A stretch of DNA of 49,754 bases from Massilia sp. Root335 (lineage in GTDB: Bacteria > Pseudomonadota > Gammaproteobacteria > Burkholderiales > Burkholderiaceae_D). The stretch spans positions 291,294 to 341,047 of the forward strand of contig NZ_LMCY01000003.1 of the NCBI RefSeq assembly GCF_001425685.1. Reading direction: 5' to 3'. Positions 8,013 to 17,219 of the stretch are shown here, piece after piece. Each line of letters opens with the position of its first letter. The first letter of the stretch is position 1. The position numbers were made by a program, and so were the translations under genes. The notes under the pieces are model-generated. The model made no database searches and had not been told where the DNA came from. It worked only from the letters and a program-made list of their open reading frames with translations.

Positions 8013-9136
8013 CGCACGCCTCCCGGCGCGGCGGCGGCCACCTGCTGCGGCGCGCGGTCGACGTCCGCCCTGGCGCGCACCTTCTCACCCTCGTGCAGCA
8101 GATGGGCACCCAGCGCGACCACGCGCTCGCCGGCCTTCAGGTCGCCCCGCACGCGGGCCATGTCGTCGCCGATCGCGAGCACGTCGACGCGGCGCCACGT
8201 CACCTGCGCCGGATTGCCCGCCACGGCCCAGACCCCGCTGCCCTTGCCGGCGTCCAGGACCGCCGCGGCCGGGACCTGCAGCGCCTTGGCCGTGTCCGCG
8301 CCGTTCCCGTCCAGGCGCAGGGTCACGGTCGCCCCGAGCGGCGCGTCGGCCAGCGGTCCGTCGAGCACGTATTTCGCCTCGTATGTGCGCGTGACGCGGT
8401 CGGCCGCGTCGGCAAGCTGCCTGAGCCTGGCGAGGCCGCCGCCCTGCCCGCCATACAGCGTGGCTTGCGCCTGCGTGCCGATGCGGGGGCGCACCGTCTC
8501 GGGCAGATGGATGACCGCCTCGCGCGGGCCGGCGTGGGCGAGGCGCACGACGGTCTGTCCGGCACCGACGACCTGGCCCGGTTCCGCCAGCGTGTCGACG
8601 ACGACGCCATCCGCATCCGCCACGAGCAGCGCATAGCCGGCCGCGTTGCGGGCGACGTCGTACTGGGCCTCGGCCGCGCGCAACGCCGCCTTGGCCGAGT
8701 CGGCCGCGGCCTTGAGCTGCTCGTATGCCGACGCCGACACGGCGCCTTCCGCCACCAGGTCGCGGTAGCGGGCTTCGTCGTCGCCCGCCTGGCGCGCGCG
8801 GGCGCGGGCGGCCGCGACGGACTCGGCCTGGGCCCGGGCCTGCAGGGCGAGGTCGATCGGGTCGATGCGCATCAGGGGCTGGCCGCGGCGGACGGTCTGG
8901 CCGACGTCGACGAGGCGTTGCACGACCTTGCCGGGCACGCGAAAGCCCAGATCGCTCTGGACGCGCGCGCCGACGATGCCGGAGAACGACAGCGCGGTGG
9001 ACGATGCGCCCTGGACGACTACGGTCTCGACCAGCGGTGCCGCCGTGCGCGGATCGGCAGGCGGCTTGTCGCCGCACGCCGCCAGGATGAGCGGTAACGC
9101 ATACATCAGATGCGTACCCCGTGGGCGAATGGACAT
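8009..9136 (-). CDS. RND efflux periplasmic adaptor lipoprotein (MFP)
   Basis: A 375-residue membrane-fusion protein linking the RND permease to the outer-membrane channel. The start at 9136 is supported by AAAGGAG; it gives a lipoprotein signal ending LILAACG (lipobox, Cys modified). After it come the barrel-sandwich/lipoyl half (FRVPGKVVQRLVDVGQTV), a coiled-coil hairpin rich in Ala and Arg (about residues 90-150), and a second lipoyl half (LLVADADGVVVDTLAEPGQV). A TetR-type operator sits 40-63 bp upstream. It is co-transcribed with the permease. Confidence 0.94.
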   Translation of the reverse strand: MSIRPRGTHLMYALPLILAACGDKPPADPRTAAPLVETVVVQGASSTALSFSGIVGARVQSDLGFRVPGKVVQRLVDVGQTVRRGQPLMRIDPIDLALQARAQAESVAAARARARQAGDDEARYRDLVAEGAVSASAYEQLKAAADSAKAALRAAEAQYDVARNAAGYALLVADADGVVVDTLAEPGQVVGAGQTVVRLAHAGPREAVIHLPETVRPRIGTQAQATLYGGQGGGLARLRQLADAADRVTRTYEAKYVLDGPLADAPLGATVTLRLDGNGADTAKALQVPAAAVLDAGKGSGVWAVAGNPAQVTWRRVDVLAIGDDMARVRGDLKAGERVVALGAHLLHEGEKVRARADVDRAPQQVAAAAPGGVR

Positions 9137-9175
9137 GGGAGCTCCTTTGGCAAGAAAGCCCCCATTTTTATACCA

Positions 9176-9199
9176 GTGACCAAATAAGTCAATGGTCAC
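9176..9199. promoter_or_regulatory. TetR-type operator before the adaptor-permease operon
   Basis: GTGAC, 14 bases, GTCAC, with arms extending to GTGACC / GGTCAC. On the minus strand it is interleaved with promoter-like TTGACT and TATAAA. The same spacing and arms occur at 9866-9889, and both sites flank the tetR gene. Confidence 0.7.
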
Positions 9200-9208
9200 A
9201 TCGATGAA

Positions 9209-9826
9209 TTATGGCGCGAGGCTCCTGAGGACGAGGTTGGACAGGTGCACGGTCGCGTCCTGGGCGCCGTCCAGGTTGTATTGGAGCAGCAAGGGACTGA
9301 TATAGGGCTTCATGACGAGGCAGATGGCGTTCGCCGTCTCGTCCAGCGGCGTCTTGCGTTCGAATTCGCCGGACTCGCGCCCTTCCCTGACGATCCGCAC
9401 GACGAGTTCCTCGACGTAGCGCTCGTAGGCGCGCACGGACGGCCAGGGCTCGAGGGCGGCCGTTGCCGCGATGTCGTACAGCTTGCGGTCGCCGAAGAAA
9501 AGCTGCGTCCCCGCGTCGACGAACGCCCGGAACATGCGGCGGAAGCGGTCCGAGGCGCTCGCGGCATCCACGATGGCGGCGTCGACGGCGCGTCGCATGT
9601 CGTCGAGGCGGTTGGTGCAGATGACTTCGCCGATCGCCTGCTTCGAGTCGAAAAATTTATAGATGTACGCCTTCGAGAAGCCGATCTCCTTGGCGAGGTC
9701 CGACACGGTCGTCTTTTCATAGCCGTAGCGGGCGAAGTACTCGGTGGCGGCCGCGACGATCTGGGTACGGACATCGTGATCGGACGGGCCCCGGGTCGGG
9801 GGTGCGGTGTGGGCAGGTTTGTTCAT
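9209..9826 (-). CDS. TetR family regulator of the efflux pump
   Basis: A 205-residue TetR/AcrR-type regulator. The helix-turn-helix lies at about residues 25-65 (IVAAATEYFARYGYEKTTV, then DLAKEIGFSKAYIYKFFDSK), followed by an all-helical ligand and dimerisation domain. It sits between the adaptor gene (same strand) and the outer-membrane factor gene (divergent), with one copy of a GTGAC-N14-GTCAC site at each side. It is therefore probably a local repressor released by pump substrates. No strong ribosome site is seen before the ATG. Confidence 0.93.
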   Translation of the reverse strand: MNKPAHTAPPTRGPSDHDVRTQIVAAATEYFARYGYEKTTVSDLAKEIGFSKAYIYKFFDSKQAIGEVICTNRLDDMRRAVDAAIVDAASASDRFRRMFRAFVDAGTQLFFGDRKLYDIAATAALEPWPSVRAYERYVEELVVRIVREGRESGEFERKTPLDETANAICLVMKPYISPLLLQYNLDGAQDATVHLSNLVLRSLAP

Positions 9827-9855
9827 GGCGATAGCTTAACGCGTAGCTCGGGAGT

Positions 9856-9883
9856 TTGACAAAATGTGACTAATGCGTATTAT
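9856..9883 (+). promoter_or_regulatory. Promoter of the outer-membrane factor gene
   Basis: TTGACA at 9856-9861 and TATTAT at 9878-9883 with a 16-bp spacer. The -10 box lies inside the TetR operator (9866-9889), so a bound repressor would block RNA polymerase. Confidence 0.65.
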
Positions 9884-9889
9884 GGTCAC
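9866..9889. promoter_or_regulatory. TetR-type operator in the tetR / outer-membrane factor interval
   Basis: GTGAC, 14 bases, GTCAC, sharing ATGGTCAC with the site at 9176-9199. An extra GTCACCATA half-site follows directly (9892-9900). It overlaps the promoter of the outer-membrane factor gene and is well placed to autoregulate tetR. Confidence 0.7.
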
Positions 9890-9916
9890 TAGTCACCATA
9901 TTTCGAAGGATACTCC

Positions 9917-11398
9917 ATGTTCCCGATCCGCTTGCTCACGGCAGCCGCGATTGCCACCGCGGCGACAGGCTGCGCCGTCGGCCCCGACTACCGGCGTCCG
10001 GAGGCGCCCCTCCCGGACCACTACCTCGGCCAGGCCGGTGTCCCGCAGAGGCCGGCAACGGAACTGGCGGCGTGGTGGCATGCGTTCGGCGACCCGCAAC
10101 TGGCGGATTTCGTTGCCGAGGCGCTGGCGCGGAACCTCGACCTGGCCCAGGCCGCCGACCGGGTGGCCCAGGCGCGGGCCGGACTGGGCGCGGCCAACGC
10201 GGCGCTGCTGCCGTCCGGGACCGTCACCGGCTCCGCCGCGCGCGCGTACCAGTCCGCCGAGACTCCGCTCGGGCGTGTCCTCGCCGCGACGCCCGGCACT
10301 GACCGGTGGGGCAACGCCTACGACGCGAACGTCGCGGCAAGCTGGGAAATCGATCTGTCCGGCGGCCTGCGCCGCGGCCGCGAGGCGGCGCTGGCCGACT
10401 ACCAGGCATCGAAGGCAGATGCCGTCGCCGCCCGGCTCGCCGTCGCGGCGCAGACGGCGGACATCTATATCAGCATCCGCGGCCTGCAGGCCCGCCTCGA
10501 CATCGCGCAGCGCCAGGTGCGGACGCGCCGCGATCTGCTCGCCAAGGTCGGGCTGTTGCACGACAAGGGCGTGGCGCCCGAATACCAGGTGCGCCAGTCG
10601 GAAGGCGAGCTGGCGCAGGCCGAGGCCGGCGTGCCCGCGCTCCAGGCCGGCCTCGATGCGGCGCTGAACGCGCTGGACGTCATGCTCGGCACGCCGCCCG
10701 GCACGCATCGCGACGCGTTGCGGGCGCCGGCCGCCATCCCGTCGGTGCCGGCCATCGGTGCGATGGGCTCGCCCGCCGACCTGCTGCAGCGCCGGCCCGA
10801 CCTGATCGCCGCCGAGCGCCGCGTGGCCGCCGGGAATGCGCGCATCGGCGCGGCGATGGCGGAATACTATCCGCACGTGTCGCTCGGGACATTGCTCGGC
10901 AGCGCGACGACCCTGTCGAGCGGCAACCTGTTCAGCGGCGGCGCCAGCCAGGGCGCGGCCGTGCTCGGCGTGCGGTGGCGGCTGTTCGACTTCGGCCGGA
11001 TCGACGCGCAAATCGCCCAGGCAAGAGGCCGCGAAGCGGAGTCGCTCGCCGCCTACCGCCTCGCCGTGCTGCATGCGACGGAAGACGTCGAGAACGCCTT
11101 CTCGGCCCTGGCCAACCGCACGCGGCAGACGGCCGTCCTCGTGCGCGGCGAGGATGCGCTCGCGCGTTCGCGCGCGTCGTCGTTCGCGGCCTACCGGCGG
11201 GGTGCCGCGAGCCTGATCGACGTGCTGCGCGCCGACGAGACCCTGCTGCAAACGGCCGACGCCCGCGCCGAGGCGCAGACGAATGCGGCACGCGCCGCGG
11301 TGGCGGCCTACAAGGCGCTCGGCGGCGGCTGGGAGCCGGACCTCACGCCGACGGGCATGGACAACGTGGCGGCCCTGCAGCCGGCCCGTGCCCGCTGA
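9917..11398 (+). CDS. Efflux outer-membrane factor lipoprotein (OprM/NodT type)
   Basis: A 493-residue TolC-like channel of the NodT/OprM class. The signal peptide ends IATAATGCAVGPDYRRP: an ATGC lipobox and the VGPDYRRP that opens most of these proteins. Two repeated halves of long coiled-coil helices and beta strands follow, including the QRRPDLIAAERRVAAGNAR repeat motif and SLIDVLRADETLLQ in the second half. It completes the tripartite pump with the adaptor and permease on the opposite strand. It has its own promoter covered by the TetR operator. It converges with the DoxX gene at 11411. Confidence 0.95.
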   Translation: MFPIRLLTAAAIATAATGCAVGPDYRRPEAPLPDHYLGQAGVPQRPATELAAWWHAFGDPQLADFVAEALARNLDLAQAADRVAQARAGLGAANAALLPSGTVTGSAARAYQSAETPLGRVLAATPGTDRWGNAYDANVAASWEIDLSGGLRRGREAALADYQASKADAVAARLAVAAQTADIYISIRGLQARLDIAQRQVRTRRDLLAKVGLLHDKGVAPEYQVRQSEGELAQAEAGVPALQAGLDAALNALDVMLGTPPGTHRDALRAPAAIPSVPAIGAMGSPADLLQRRPDLIAAERRVAAGNARIGAAMAEYYPHVSLGTLLGSATTLSSGNLFSGGASQGAAVLGVRWRLFDFGRIDAQIAQARGREAESLAAYRLAVLHATEDVENAFSALANRTRQTAVLVRGEDALARSRASSFAAYRRGAASLIDVLRADETLLQTADARAEAQTNAARAAVAAYKALGGGWEPDLTPTGMDNVAALQPARAR

Positions 11399-11410
11399 AC
11401 CGCCAGGCCG

Positions 11411-11833
11411 TCAATTCCAGCGGCCGCCCGCCCCGCCGATGCTGTAGCGCCCCGCCCCGAGCAGGGCCAGCGCCACCGCGCTGCCCAGGTACATCCCCTG
11501 CAGCTCGAGCGCCCATCCGCCCGTGTCCGACAGCGAGAAGAACTGGCCCGTGTGGACCAGCAGCAGCGCCACGATCATGTTGACGACGACGATCAGCGCG
11601 GCGGCCCGCGTGAACAGGCCGACCAGGATCAGCGCCGGCGCGACCACCTCGCCGATATAGACCAGGTAGCCCAGGCCGGCCGGCAGGCCCACCTTCGCGA
11701 GCATGCCGGTGACGAAACCGACGCCGCCGATGACCTTCGACACGCCGTGAAACAGCAGCAGGACCGCCAGCACCACGCGCAGGACAAGCCTGCCCGCGTC
11801 GCCCGTCGCGGGAATGCGCTTCGTCGTTTCCAT
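11411..11833 (-). CDS. DoxX family membrane protein
   Basis: A 140-residue four-helix membrane protein. The start METTKRIP at 11833 is preceded by GAGGAG; a longer open frame upstream lacks such a site. Segments LVLRVVLAVLLLFHGVSKV, then VVAPALILVGLFTRAAALIV are typical of the DoxX/YphA subgroup. It differs clearly from the DoxX protein at 190-627. It stands alone between convergent efflux and divergent sugar genes; its physiological role is unknown. Confidence 0.88.
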   Translation of the reverse strand: METTKRIPATGDAGRLVLRVVLAVLLLFHGVSKVIGGVGFVTGMLAKVGLPAGLGYLVYIGEVVAPALILVGLFTRAAALIVVVNMIVALLLVHTGQFFSLSDTGGWALELQGMYLGSAVALALLGAGRYSIGGAGGRWN

Positions 11834-11932
11834 GGCAACTCCTCGTAAGTAGACGCTCGTACGTACCGTCGGGTGGATTGTACGCCGGACCGTGCATCGC
11901 ACGATATCAGCCCGGCAATTTCGCCGGCGCCG

Positions 11933-11950
11933 CATGCAATCGTTTGCATT
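11933..11950. promoter_or_regulatory. LacI-type operator O1 upstream of amylosucrase
   Basis: CATGCAATCGTTTGCATT, a CG-centred imperfect palindrome of the LacI class. Its centre is 67 bp from that of O2 (12000-12017), a distance compatible with looping. It matches the 18-bp motif seen also at 23755 and 23944. Confidence 0.65.
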
Positions 11951-11999
11951 AAAAACGCCACATAGCACGCTCTCTTACATAATTCTTCGTGCAATACGC

Positions 12000-12017
12000 A
12001 TTGCAATCGATTGTAAT
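12000..12017. promoter_or_regulatory. LacI-type operator O2 upstream of amylosucrase
   Basis: ATTGCAATCGATTGTAAT, identical in all 18 bases to the site before the TonB receptor gene (23755-23772). It lies 35 bp before the amylosucrase start and so within or just after its promoter. Confidence 0.8.
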
Positions 12018-12052
12018 TATTTCTTTTTTAGGAAATAATTGCCACACCGTCG

Positions 12053-13858
12053 ATGCGCGCCCCTCTTGCCCATCCAATTCTTGATGCGAGTTCCATGACC
12101 ACGATGTCCGATCCGTTTTCCGCCATGCTGGACGCACTGCCTGCCGGGCTCCACGACACCCTGCAACGGCGGTTCGATCGCCACGAAGGCATCCTGCGCG
12201 AACGCCTGCAGCGCCTGTACGGCCACCTGCCCGGCCACGACGCGTGGTATGCCGCGCTGCTGGCCGAAGTCGGGCGCCTGATGGCCGCGCGTCCCGCGGC
12301 GCTGCAGGCGCTCGACGCCACGCGCGAACGGCAGCCCGACTGGTTCTGCGCCCCGGCCATGCTGGGCTACAGCGCGTACGTCGACCGTTTCGGCGGCGAC
12401 CTGCGCGGCGTCGCGGCCCGCATCCCGCATTTGCGCGAGCTGGGCGTGACGTATCTGCACCTGCTGCCCTTCCTGAAGCCGCGCACCGGCGAGAGCGACG
12501 GCGGCTTCGCCGTGGCCAGCTTCGACGACGTCGATCCGCGCCTGGGCACCATGGACGACCTGGAGGATCTCGCGGCCCGCCTGCGCGCGGCCGGCATCTC
12601 GCTGTGCTCGGACCTGATCCTGAACCACGTCGCCGACGACCACCCATGGGCCGCCGGTGCCCGCGCCGGCGACGCGCGCCTGCGCGGCTTCTTCCACGTG
12701 CTGCCGGAACGGGACCAGGCCGACGCCTACGAGCGCACGCTGGGCCAGGTGTTCCCCGAGGCCGCCCCCGGCAACTTCACGTTCGATGCGGAGATGGGCG
12801 GCTGGGTCTGGACGACGTTCTATCCGTTCCAGTGGGACCTGAACTACGCCAACCCGGCGCTGTTCGCGGCGGTGGCCCTGGCGCTGCTGCGGCTCGCGAA
12901 TCGCGGCATCGAAGTCTTCCGGCTCGATTCCACGGCGTTCCTGTGGAAGCGCCTCGGCACCGACTGCATGAACCAGCCCGAGGCCCACACGTTGCTGCAG
13001 GCGCTGCGCGCCCTCGTCGCCATCGCGGCGCCCGGCGTGCTGTTGAAGGCGGAAGCGATCGTACCGACGCGCGCACTCCCCGCCTACTTCGGCACGGCCG
13101 ACGCGCCCGAGTGCCACCTCGCCTACCACAGCACGTTGATGACGGCCGGATGGGCCGCGCTGGCCGAGCAGGACGCGCGGCTCGTGCGCGCCGTCGTCGA
13201 CGGCACGCCGGCGCTGCCGCCGCATACCAGCTGGCTCACCTATGTGCGCTGCCACGACGACATCGGCTGGAAGCACCTGCTGCCCGAGGCGGGCGACATC
13301 GGCCGGCTGGCGGCCGTCGCCGATTTCTACAACGGCGCGCGCGGCTTCGCCGACGGCGTCGCGTTCCAGGGCAGCCTGGCGACGAACGGCACCGCGGCCT
13401 CGCTGTGCGGATTGCGGCATGGCGACCCCGAGGCCGCCGTCCGCCGCGTACTGCTGCTGCACGCGCTGGCGCTGGCCTTCGGCGGCCTGCCGATGCTGTA
13501 CATGGGGGATGAACTGGGCATGGTCAACGACCACGGCTACCTCCTCGATCCCGCCCGCGCGCACGACAGCCGCTGGGTGCAGCGCGCCGCGTTTCCCACC
13601 GACGCCGCCGCGGGGCCGATCTACCACGGCCTGCGGCGCCTGATCGCGTTGCGCAGCCGGCATCCGGATCTCGCCGCCGGCGTGCCGTGCACGGCGCTGG
13701 AGACGTCCGATCCGGCCCTGCTCGCGCTGGCCCGCGGCACGCGCTTCCTGGGCCTGTTCAACTTTTCGGACCGCGCCGTGGCGGCGCCGGGCGGCCATGT
13801 CCTGCGCCCGTGGGAGTGCGTCTGGCTGGACCGCGAGAGCGGCGAACCCTTGATCTGA
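12053..13858 (+). CDS. Amylosucrase (GH13_4)
   Basis: A 601-residue GH13 enzyme that splits sucrose, passing glucose to an alpha-1,4-glucan or to water and freeing fructose. Catalytic motifs are intact: region I SDLILNHVADDH (Asp187, His192), nucleophile Asp292 in EVFRLDSTAFLWK, acid/base Glu334 in LLKAEAIV, and YVRCHDDIGW with Asp402. These match Neisseria polysaccharea amylosucrase closely in spacing; that enzyme is 636 residues. Xanthomonas SuxB and sucrose hydrolases are close relatives, so hydrolysis rather than polymer synthesis is possible. There is no signal peptide, so it is cytoplasmic. The start is uncertain: AGGA lies far from the first ATG and no better site precedes the ATG at 12095. 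It heads an operon with fructokinase and GH36. Confidence 0.93.
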   Translation: MRAPLAHPILDASSMTTMSDPFSAMLDALPAGLHDTLQRRFDRHEGILRERLQRLYGHLPGHDAWYAALLAEVGRLMAARPAALQALDATRERQPDWFCAPAMLGYSAYVDRFGGDLRGVAARIPHLRELGVTYLHLLPFLKPRTGESDGGFAVASFDDVDPRLGTMDDLEDLAARLRAAGISLCSDLILNHVADDHPWAAGARAGDARLRGFFHVLPERDQADAYERTLGQVFPEAAPGNFTFDAEMGGWVWTTFYPFQWDLNYANPALFAAVALALLRLANRGIEVFRLDSTAFLWKRLGTDCMNQPEAHTLLQALRALVAIAAPGVLLKAEAIVPTRALPAYFGTADAPECHLAYHSTLMTAGWAALAEQDARLVRAVVDGTPALPPHTSWLTYVRCHDDIGWKHLLPEAGDIGRLAAVADFYNGARGFADGVAFQGSLATNGTAASLCGLRHGDPEAAVRRVLLLHALALAFGGLPMLYMGDELGMVNDHGYLLDPARAHDSRWVQRAAFPTDAAAGPIYHGLRRLIALRSRHPDLAAGVPCTALETSDPALLALARGTRFLGLFNFSDRAVAAPGGHVLRPWECVWLDRESGEPLI

Positions 13859-13884
13859 CAACGACAACGAGGATGGAGATAAAG

Positions 13885-14841
13885 ATGGGGATGGAGATGG
13901 ACCACTCGAGACGAACGATCGCCGTGTTCGGCGAAGCGCTGGTCGACGATTTCGGCGACCACCAGGTGCTGGGCGGCGCCCCGTTCAACGTGGCGCGGCA
14001 CCTGGCGGCCTTCGGCCAGGCCGTGCTGATGCTGACCCGGGTCGGCGACGATGCGAACGGCGGCCGCGTGCGCGCCGACTGCGCGCGCTTCGGCATGGAC
14101 CTCGCCGGCGTGCAGGCCGACGCGGAACGGCCGACCGGCCGCGTGCTCGTCGAGCGCAGCGCGGACGGCGGCAGCCACCGCTTCACGATCCTGGAAGACC
14201 AGGCGTATGACGCGATCGAGGCCGGTCCCGCGCTGGCCGCCGTCGCCGCGGCCGCGCCGGGCATGCTGTATTTCGGCACGCTGGCACAGCGCGCGCCGCA
14301 ATCGCAGCGCACCCTCGCCCGGCTGCTGGAAGCCGACACCGCGCTGCGCTACCTCGACCTGAACGTGCGCGCGGGCCACGTCACGGAACGCTGCGTGTAC
14401 CGCTCGCTGCACGCGGCCGACGTCGTCAAGGTCAACGAAGAGGAATTGCAGGACCTGTTCGGCTGGTACACCCACCTGCGCCCGTCCACGGACGACATGC
14501 GCGACGCCGAAGCGCAGAGCGCCTGCGCCACGCTGCTGCGGATCTTCAACCTGCAAGGGCTGATCGTCACGCTGGGCGCGCGCGGCGCCGTGTTCTTCGG
14601 CGCGGACGGCGCCTTCGTCGAGGCGCCGCCGGCGCGCATGCCCGGCGCCCTGGTCGACACGGTCGGCGCGGGCGACGCGTTTTCCGCCGTGTTCCTGGTC
14701 GGCCGCGCGCGCGGCTGGCCGCTGGGCGAGACGCTCGTGCGCGCCAACGAATTCGCCGGCGCCGCGTGCTGCATCGCAGGTGCGGTACCATCCGGCCTGG
14801 ACTTCTATCGCCCCTTCATCGAGCGCTGGCTCGCCGCCTGA
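13885..14841 (+). CDS. PfkB family sugar kinase, probable fructokinase
   Basis: A 318-residue ribokinase-family kinase. The N-terminal AVFGEALVDDF and GGAPFNVARHLAAFG segments fit fructokinases, and the C-terminal signature GALVDTVGAGDAFSAVFL carries the catalytic Asp of GAGD. It would phosphorylate fructose released from sucrose by the upstream amylosucrase, 26 bp away, and by the GH32 enzyme. Several in-frame ATGs lie close together (13873, 13885, 13891, 13897); 13885 is chosen for GGAG six bases before it. The downstream GH36 gene starts 14 bp after the stop. Confidence 0.88.
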   Translation: MGMEMDHSRRTIAVFGEALVDDFGDHQVLGGAPFNVARHLAAFGQAVLMLTRVGDDANGGRVRADCARFGMDLAGVQADAERPTGRVLVERSADGGSHRFTILEDQAYDAIEAGPALAAVAAAAPGMLYFGTLAQRAPQSQRTLARLLEADTALRYLDLNVRAGHVTERCVYRSLHAADVVKVNEEELQDLFGWYTHLRPSTDDMRDAEAQSACATLLRIFNLQGLIVTLGARGAVFFGADGAFVEAPPARMPGALVDTVGAGDAFSAVFLVGRARGWPLGETLVRANEFAGAACCIAGAVPSGLDFYRPFIERWLAA

Positions 14842-14855
14842 CACGAGGACACTGC

Positions 14856-17219
14856 ATGGACCAGATCACAACGACGACTCTACCCACCGGACCCGCGCGG
14901 CCCCGCCGCCGCACCGTCCTGCAAGCGATGCTCGCGGGCCTCGGCGCGGTCAACGCGCGCGCTGCGCTGGCGGATACGGGCCAGCCCGCGCCCGCCGGCG
15001 GCGCGGCCGGCGCATCCGGCGTATCCGACGCGGCAACGATCACGTACGATGCGCAGCAGCGGACCTTCCACCTGCGCACGCCGTCCACCAGCTACATCCT
15101 GCAGGTGCTCGCGGGCGGCATGCCGGCCCACGTGTACTGGGGCCGCCGCCTGCATTCGGCATCCTGGCCCGGCATGCGCAACGGCCACGAGGACGCCGTC
15201 GCGCCGGCCCGTGCGGACCTCGGCGACCGCGATTTTTCGCCGAATACGCAGCCGCAGGAATTCCCCGGCTACGGCACCGGCGACTTCCGCCATCCGGCCT
15301 ACCAGGCCAGGCTCGCCAACGGCACGACGGTCACCGATCTGCGTTATGTGAGCCACCGCATCGTCGCCGGCAAGCCCCGGCTGGAAGGGCTGCCCGCCAC
15401 CTACGTCGAAGGCGATGGCGAAGCGGCGACGCTGGAAATCACGCTCCGCGACGCGCCGTCCGGCCTCGTGGCGATCCTCAGCTACACCGCATTCGCCGGC
15501 CACGACGCCATCGCGCGCTCGGTGCGCTTCACGAACGACGGCCACGCGCCGCTGCGGCTGGCGCGCGCCTGCAGCGCCGCCGTCGACTTCCCGCACGCGA
15601 ACTTCGAACTGCTGCACCTGTCCGGCGACTGGGCGCGCGAGCGTGAATTGATCCGGCGCCGGCTGGAGCCGGGCATGCAAGGGATCGAGAGCCGGCGCGG
15701 CGCCAGCGGCCTGGAACACAATCCGTTCATCGCGCTGCTCGCGCCGGGCGCCGGCGAAGACCACGGCGACGTCTACGGCTTTTCCCTCGTCTACAGCGGC
15801 AGCTTCGCGGCCCGCGTCGAGGTCGGCCAGTACCGCACGGCGCGCGTCTCGATGGGCATCAACGACTTCGATTTCGAATGGCTGCTCGAACCGGGCCAAT
15901 CGTTCCAGGCGCCGGAGCTGGTGATGGTCTACAGCGCCGCGGGCCTCGGCACGATGTCGCGCACCTATCACGGGCTGTACCGCAGCCGGCTGGCGCGCGG
16001 CACCTTCCGCGACAAGACCCGCCCGGTCCTGATCAACAACTGGGAGGCGACCTACTTCAATTTCGACGCGGCCAAGCTGGAAGCCATCGCCAGGGCGGGC
16101 AGCGACCTCGGGATCGAATTGTTCGTGCTGGACGACGGCTGGTTCGGCAAGCGCGACGACGACCACTCTTCGCTCGGCGACTGGGTCGTCGACAAGCGCA
16201 AGCTGCCGGCCGGCCTCGCCGACCTCGCGGGGCGCGTCAACAGGCTGGGGATGCAGTTCGGGCTGTGGTTCGAGCCCGAGATGATTTCCGTGAACAGCGA
16301 CCTGTATCGCGCCCACCCCGACTGGTGCCTGCACGTGCCCGGCCACGACCGCACCGAGCAGCGCCACCAGCTCGTGCTGGACCTGAGCCGCAAGGACGTG
16401 TGCGCCCATGTGCTGGAAGCCGTCAGCGCCGTGCTGCGCTCGGCGCCGGTCGCCTACGTGAAGTGGGACATGAACCGCAACATGAGCGAGATCGGTTCCA
16501 GCCTGCTGCCGCCCGCGCAGCAGCGCGAGACGGCGCACCGCTACATGCTCGGCCTGTACGGCATCCTCGAAACGCTGACGAGCCGCTTCCCGAACGTGCT
16601 GTTCGAAAGCTGCGCGTCGGGCGGCGGCCGCTTCGATCCGGGCATGCTGTACTACATGCCGCAGACCTGGACCAGCGACAATTCGGACGCCGTCAGCCGC
16701 CTGCGCATCCAGTACGCGACGAGCCTCGTGTACCCGCTCAGTGCCATGGGCAGCCACGTGTCGGCCGTGCCGAACCACCAGGTCGGCCGCGTCACGCCGC
16801 TGCGCACGCGCGGCGACGTGGCGATGTCGGGCAATTTCGGCTATGAGCTCGACCTGACCAGGATGGGGCCGGAGGACAAGGCCGAGATCAAGCGCCAGGT
16901 GGCGCAGTACAAGGCGCTGCGGGGCCTGATCCAGTTCGGCGACTTCTATCGCTTGCGCAGTCCGTTCGAAGGCAATGACACGGCGTGGATGGTCGTCGCG
17001 AAGGACAAGTCGGAAGCGTTCGTCGTGTACGTGCACGTGCTGGCGGAAGCGAACGCGCCGCTGGACTGGCTGCGCCTGCGCGGGCTCGATCCGGCCGCGC
17101 GCTACGTCTGCGCGGCGGACGGCAAGGCATACGGCGGCGACCAGCTGATGTACGCGGGCCTGATCCTCCCCGCCATGAACGCCGACTTCCTCAGCACGGC
17201 CTGGCACCTGCGCCGGTAG
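14856..17219 (+). CDS. Tat-exported alpha-galactosidase (GH36)
   Basis: A 787-residue GH36 alpha-galactosidase that removes terminal alpha-galactose from raffinose, melibiose or stachyose. The nucleophile is Asp538 in YVKWDMNRNMSE and the acid/base Asp608 in WTSDNSDAVSR, 70 residues apart as in GH36 enzymes; LDDGWFGKRDDD and [10 protein letters not shown] are also typical. The N-terminus has a twin-arginine pattern (PRRRTVLQAMLAGLGA) and an Ala-rich cleavage region, pointing to folded export by Tat. The start at 14856 has GAGGA seven bases upstream. It is third in the amylosucrase operon. Its TAG stop is formed by the first bases of a dispersed palindromic repeat (17216-17318). Raffinose split here would yield sucrose for the other enzymes. 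Confidence 0.93.
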   Translation: MDQITTTTLPTGPARPRRRTVLQAMLAGLGAVNARAALADTGQPAPAGGAAGASGVSDAATITYDAQQRTFHLRTPSTSYILQVLAGGMPAHVYWGRRLHSASWPGMRNGHEDAVAPARADLGDRDFSPNTQPQEFPGYGTGDFRHPAYQARLANGTTVTDLRYVSHRIVAGKPRLEGLPATYVEGDGEAATLEITLRDAPSGLVAILSYTAFAGHDAIARSVRFTNDGHAPLRLARACSAAVDFPHANFELLHLSGDWARERELIRRRLEPGMQGIESRRGASGLEHNPFIALLAPGAGEDHGDVYGFSLVYSGSFAARVEVGQYRTARVSMGINDFDFEWLLEPGQSFQAPELVMVYSAAGLGTMSRTYHGLYRSRLARGTFRDKTRPVLINNWEATYFNFDAAKLEAIARAGSDLGIELFVLDDGWFGKRDDDHSSLGDWVVDKRKLPAGLADLAGRVNRLGMQFGLWFEPEMISVNSDLYRAHPDWCLHVPGHDRTEQRHQLVLDLSRKDVCAHVLEAVSAVLRSAPVAYVKWDMNRNMSEIGSSLLPPAQQRETAHRYMLGLYGILETLTSRFPNVLFESCASGGGRFDPGMLYYMPQTWTSDNSDAVSRLRIQYATSLVYPLSAMGSHVSAVPNHQVGRVTPLRTRGDVAMSGNFGYELDLTRMGPEDKAEIKRQVAQYKALRGLIQFGDFYRLRSPFEGNDTAWMVVAKDKSEAFVVYVHVLAEANAPLDWLRLRGLDPAARYVCAADGKAYGGDQLMYAGLILPAMNADFLSTAWHLRR

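Noticed and set aside
5082..8636. Plus-strand open frame of 1184 codons opposite the efflux genes
   Set aside because: Arg/His-rich translation typical of a shadow frame; the opposite strand encodes an intact RND permease and adaptor.
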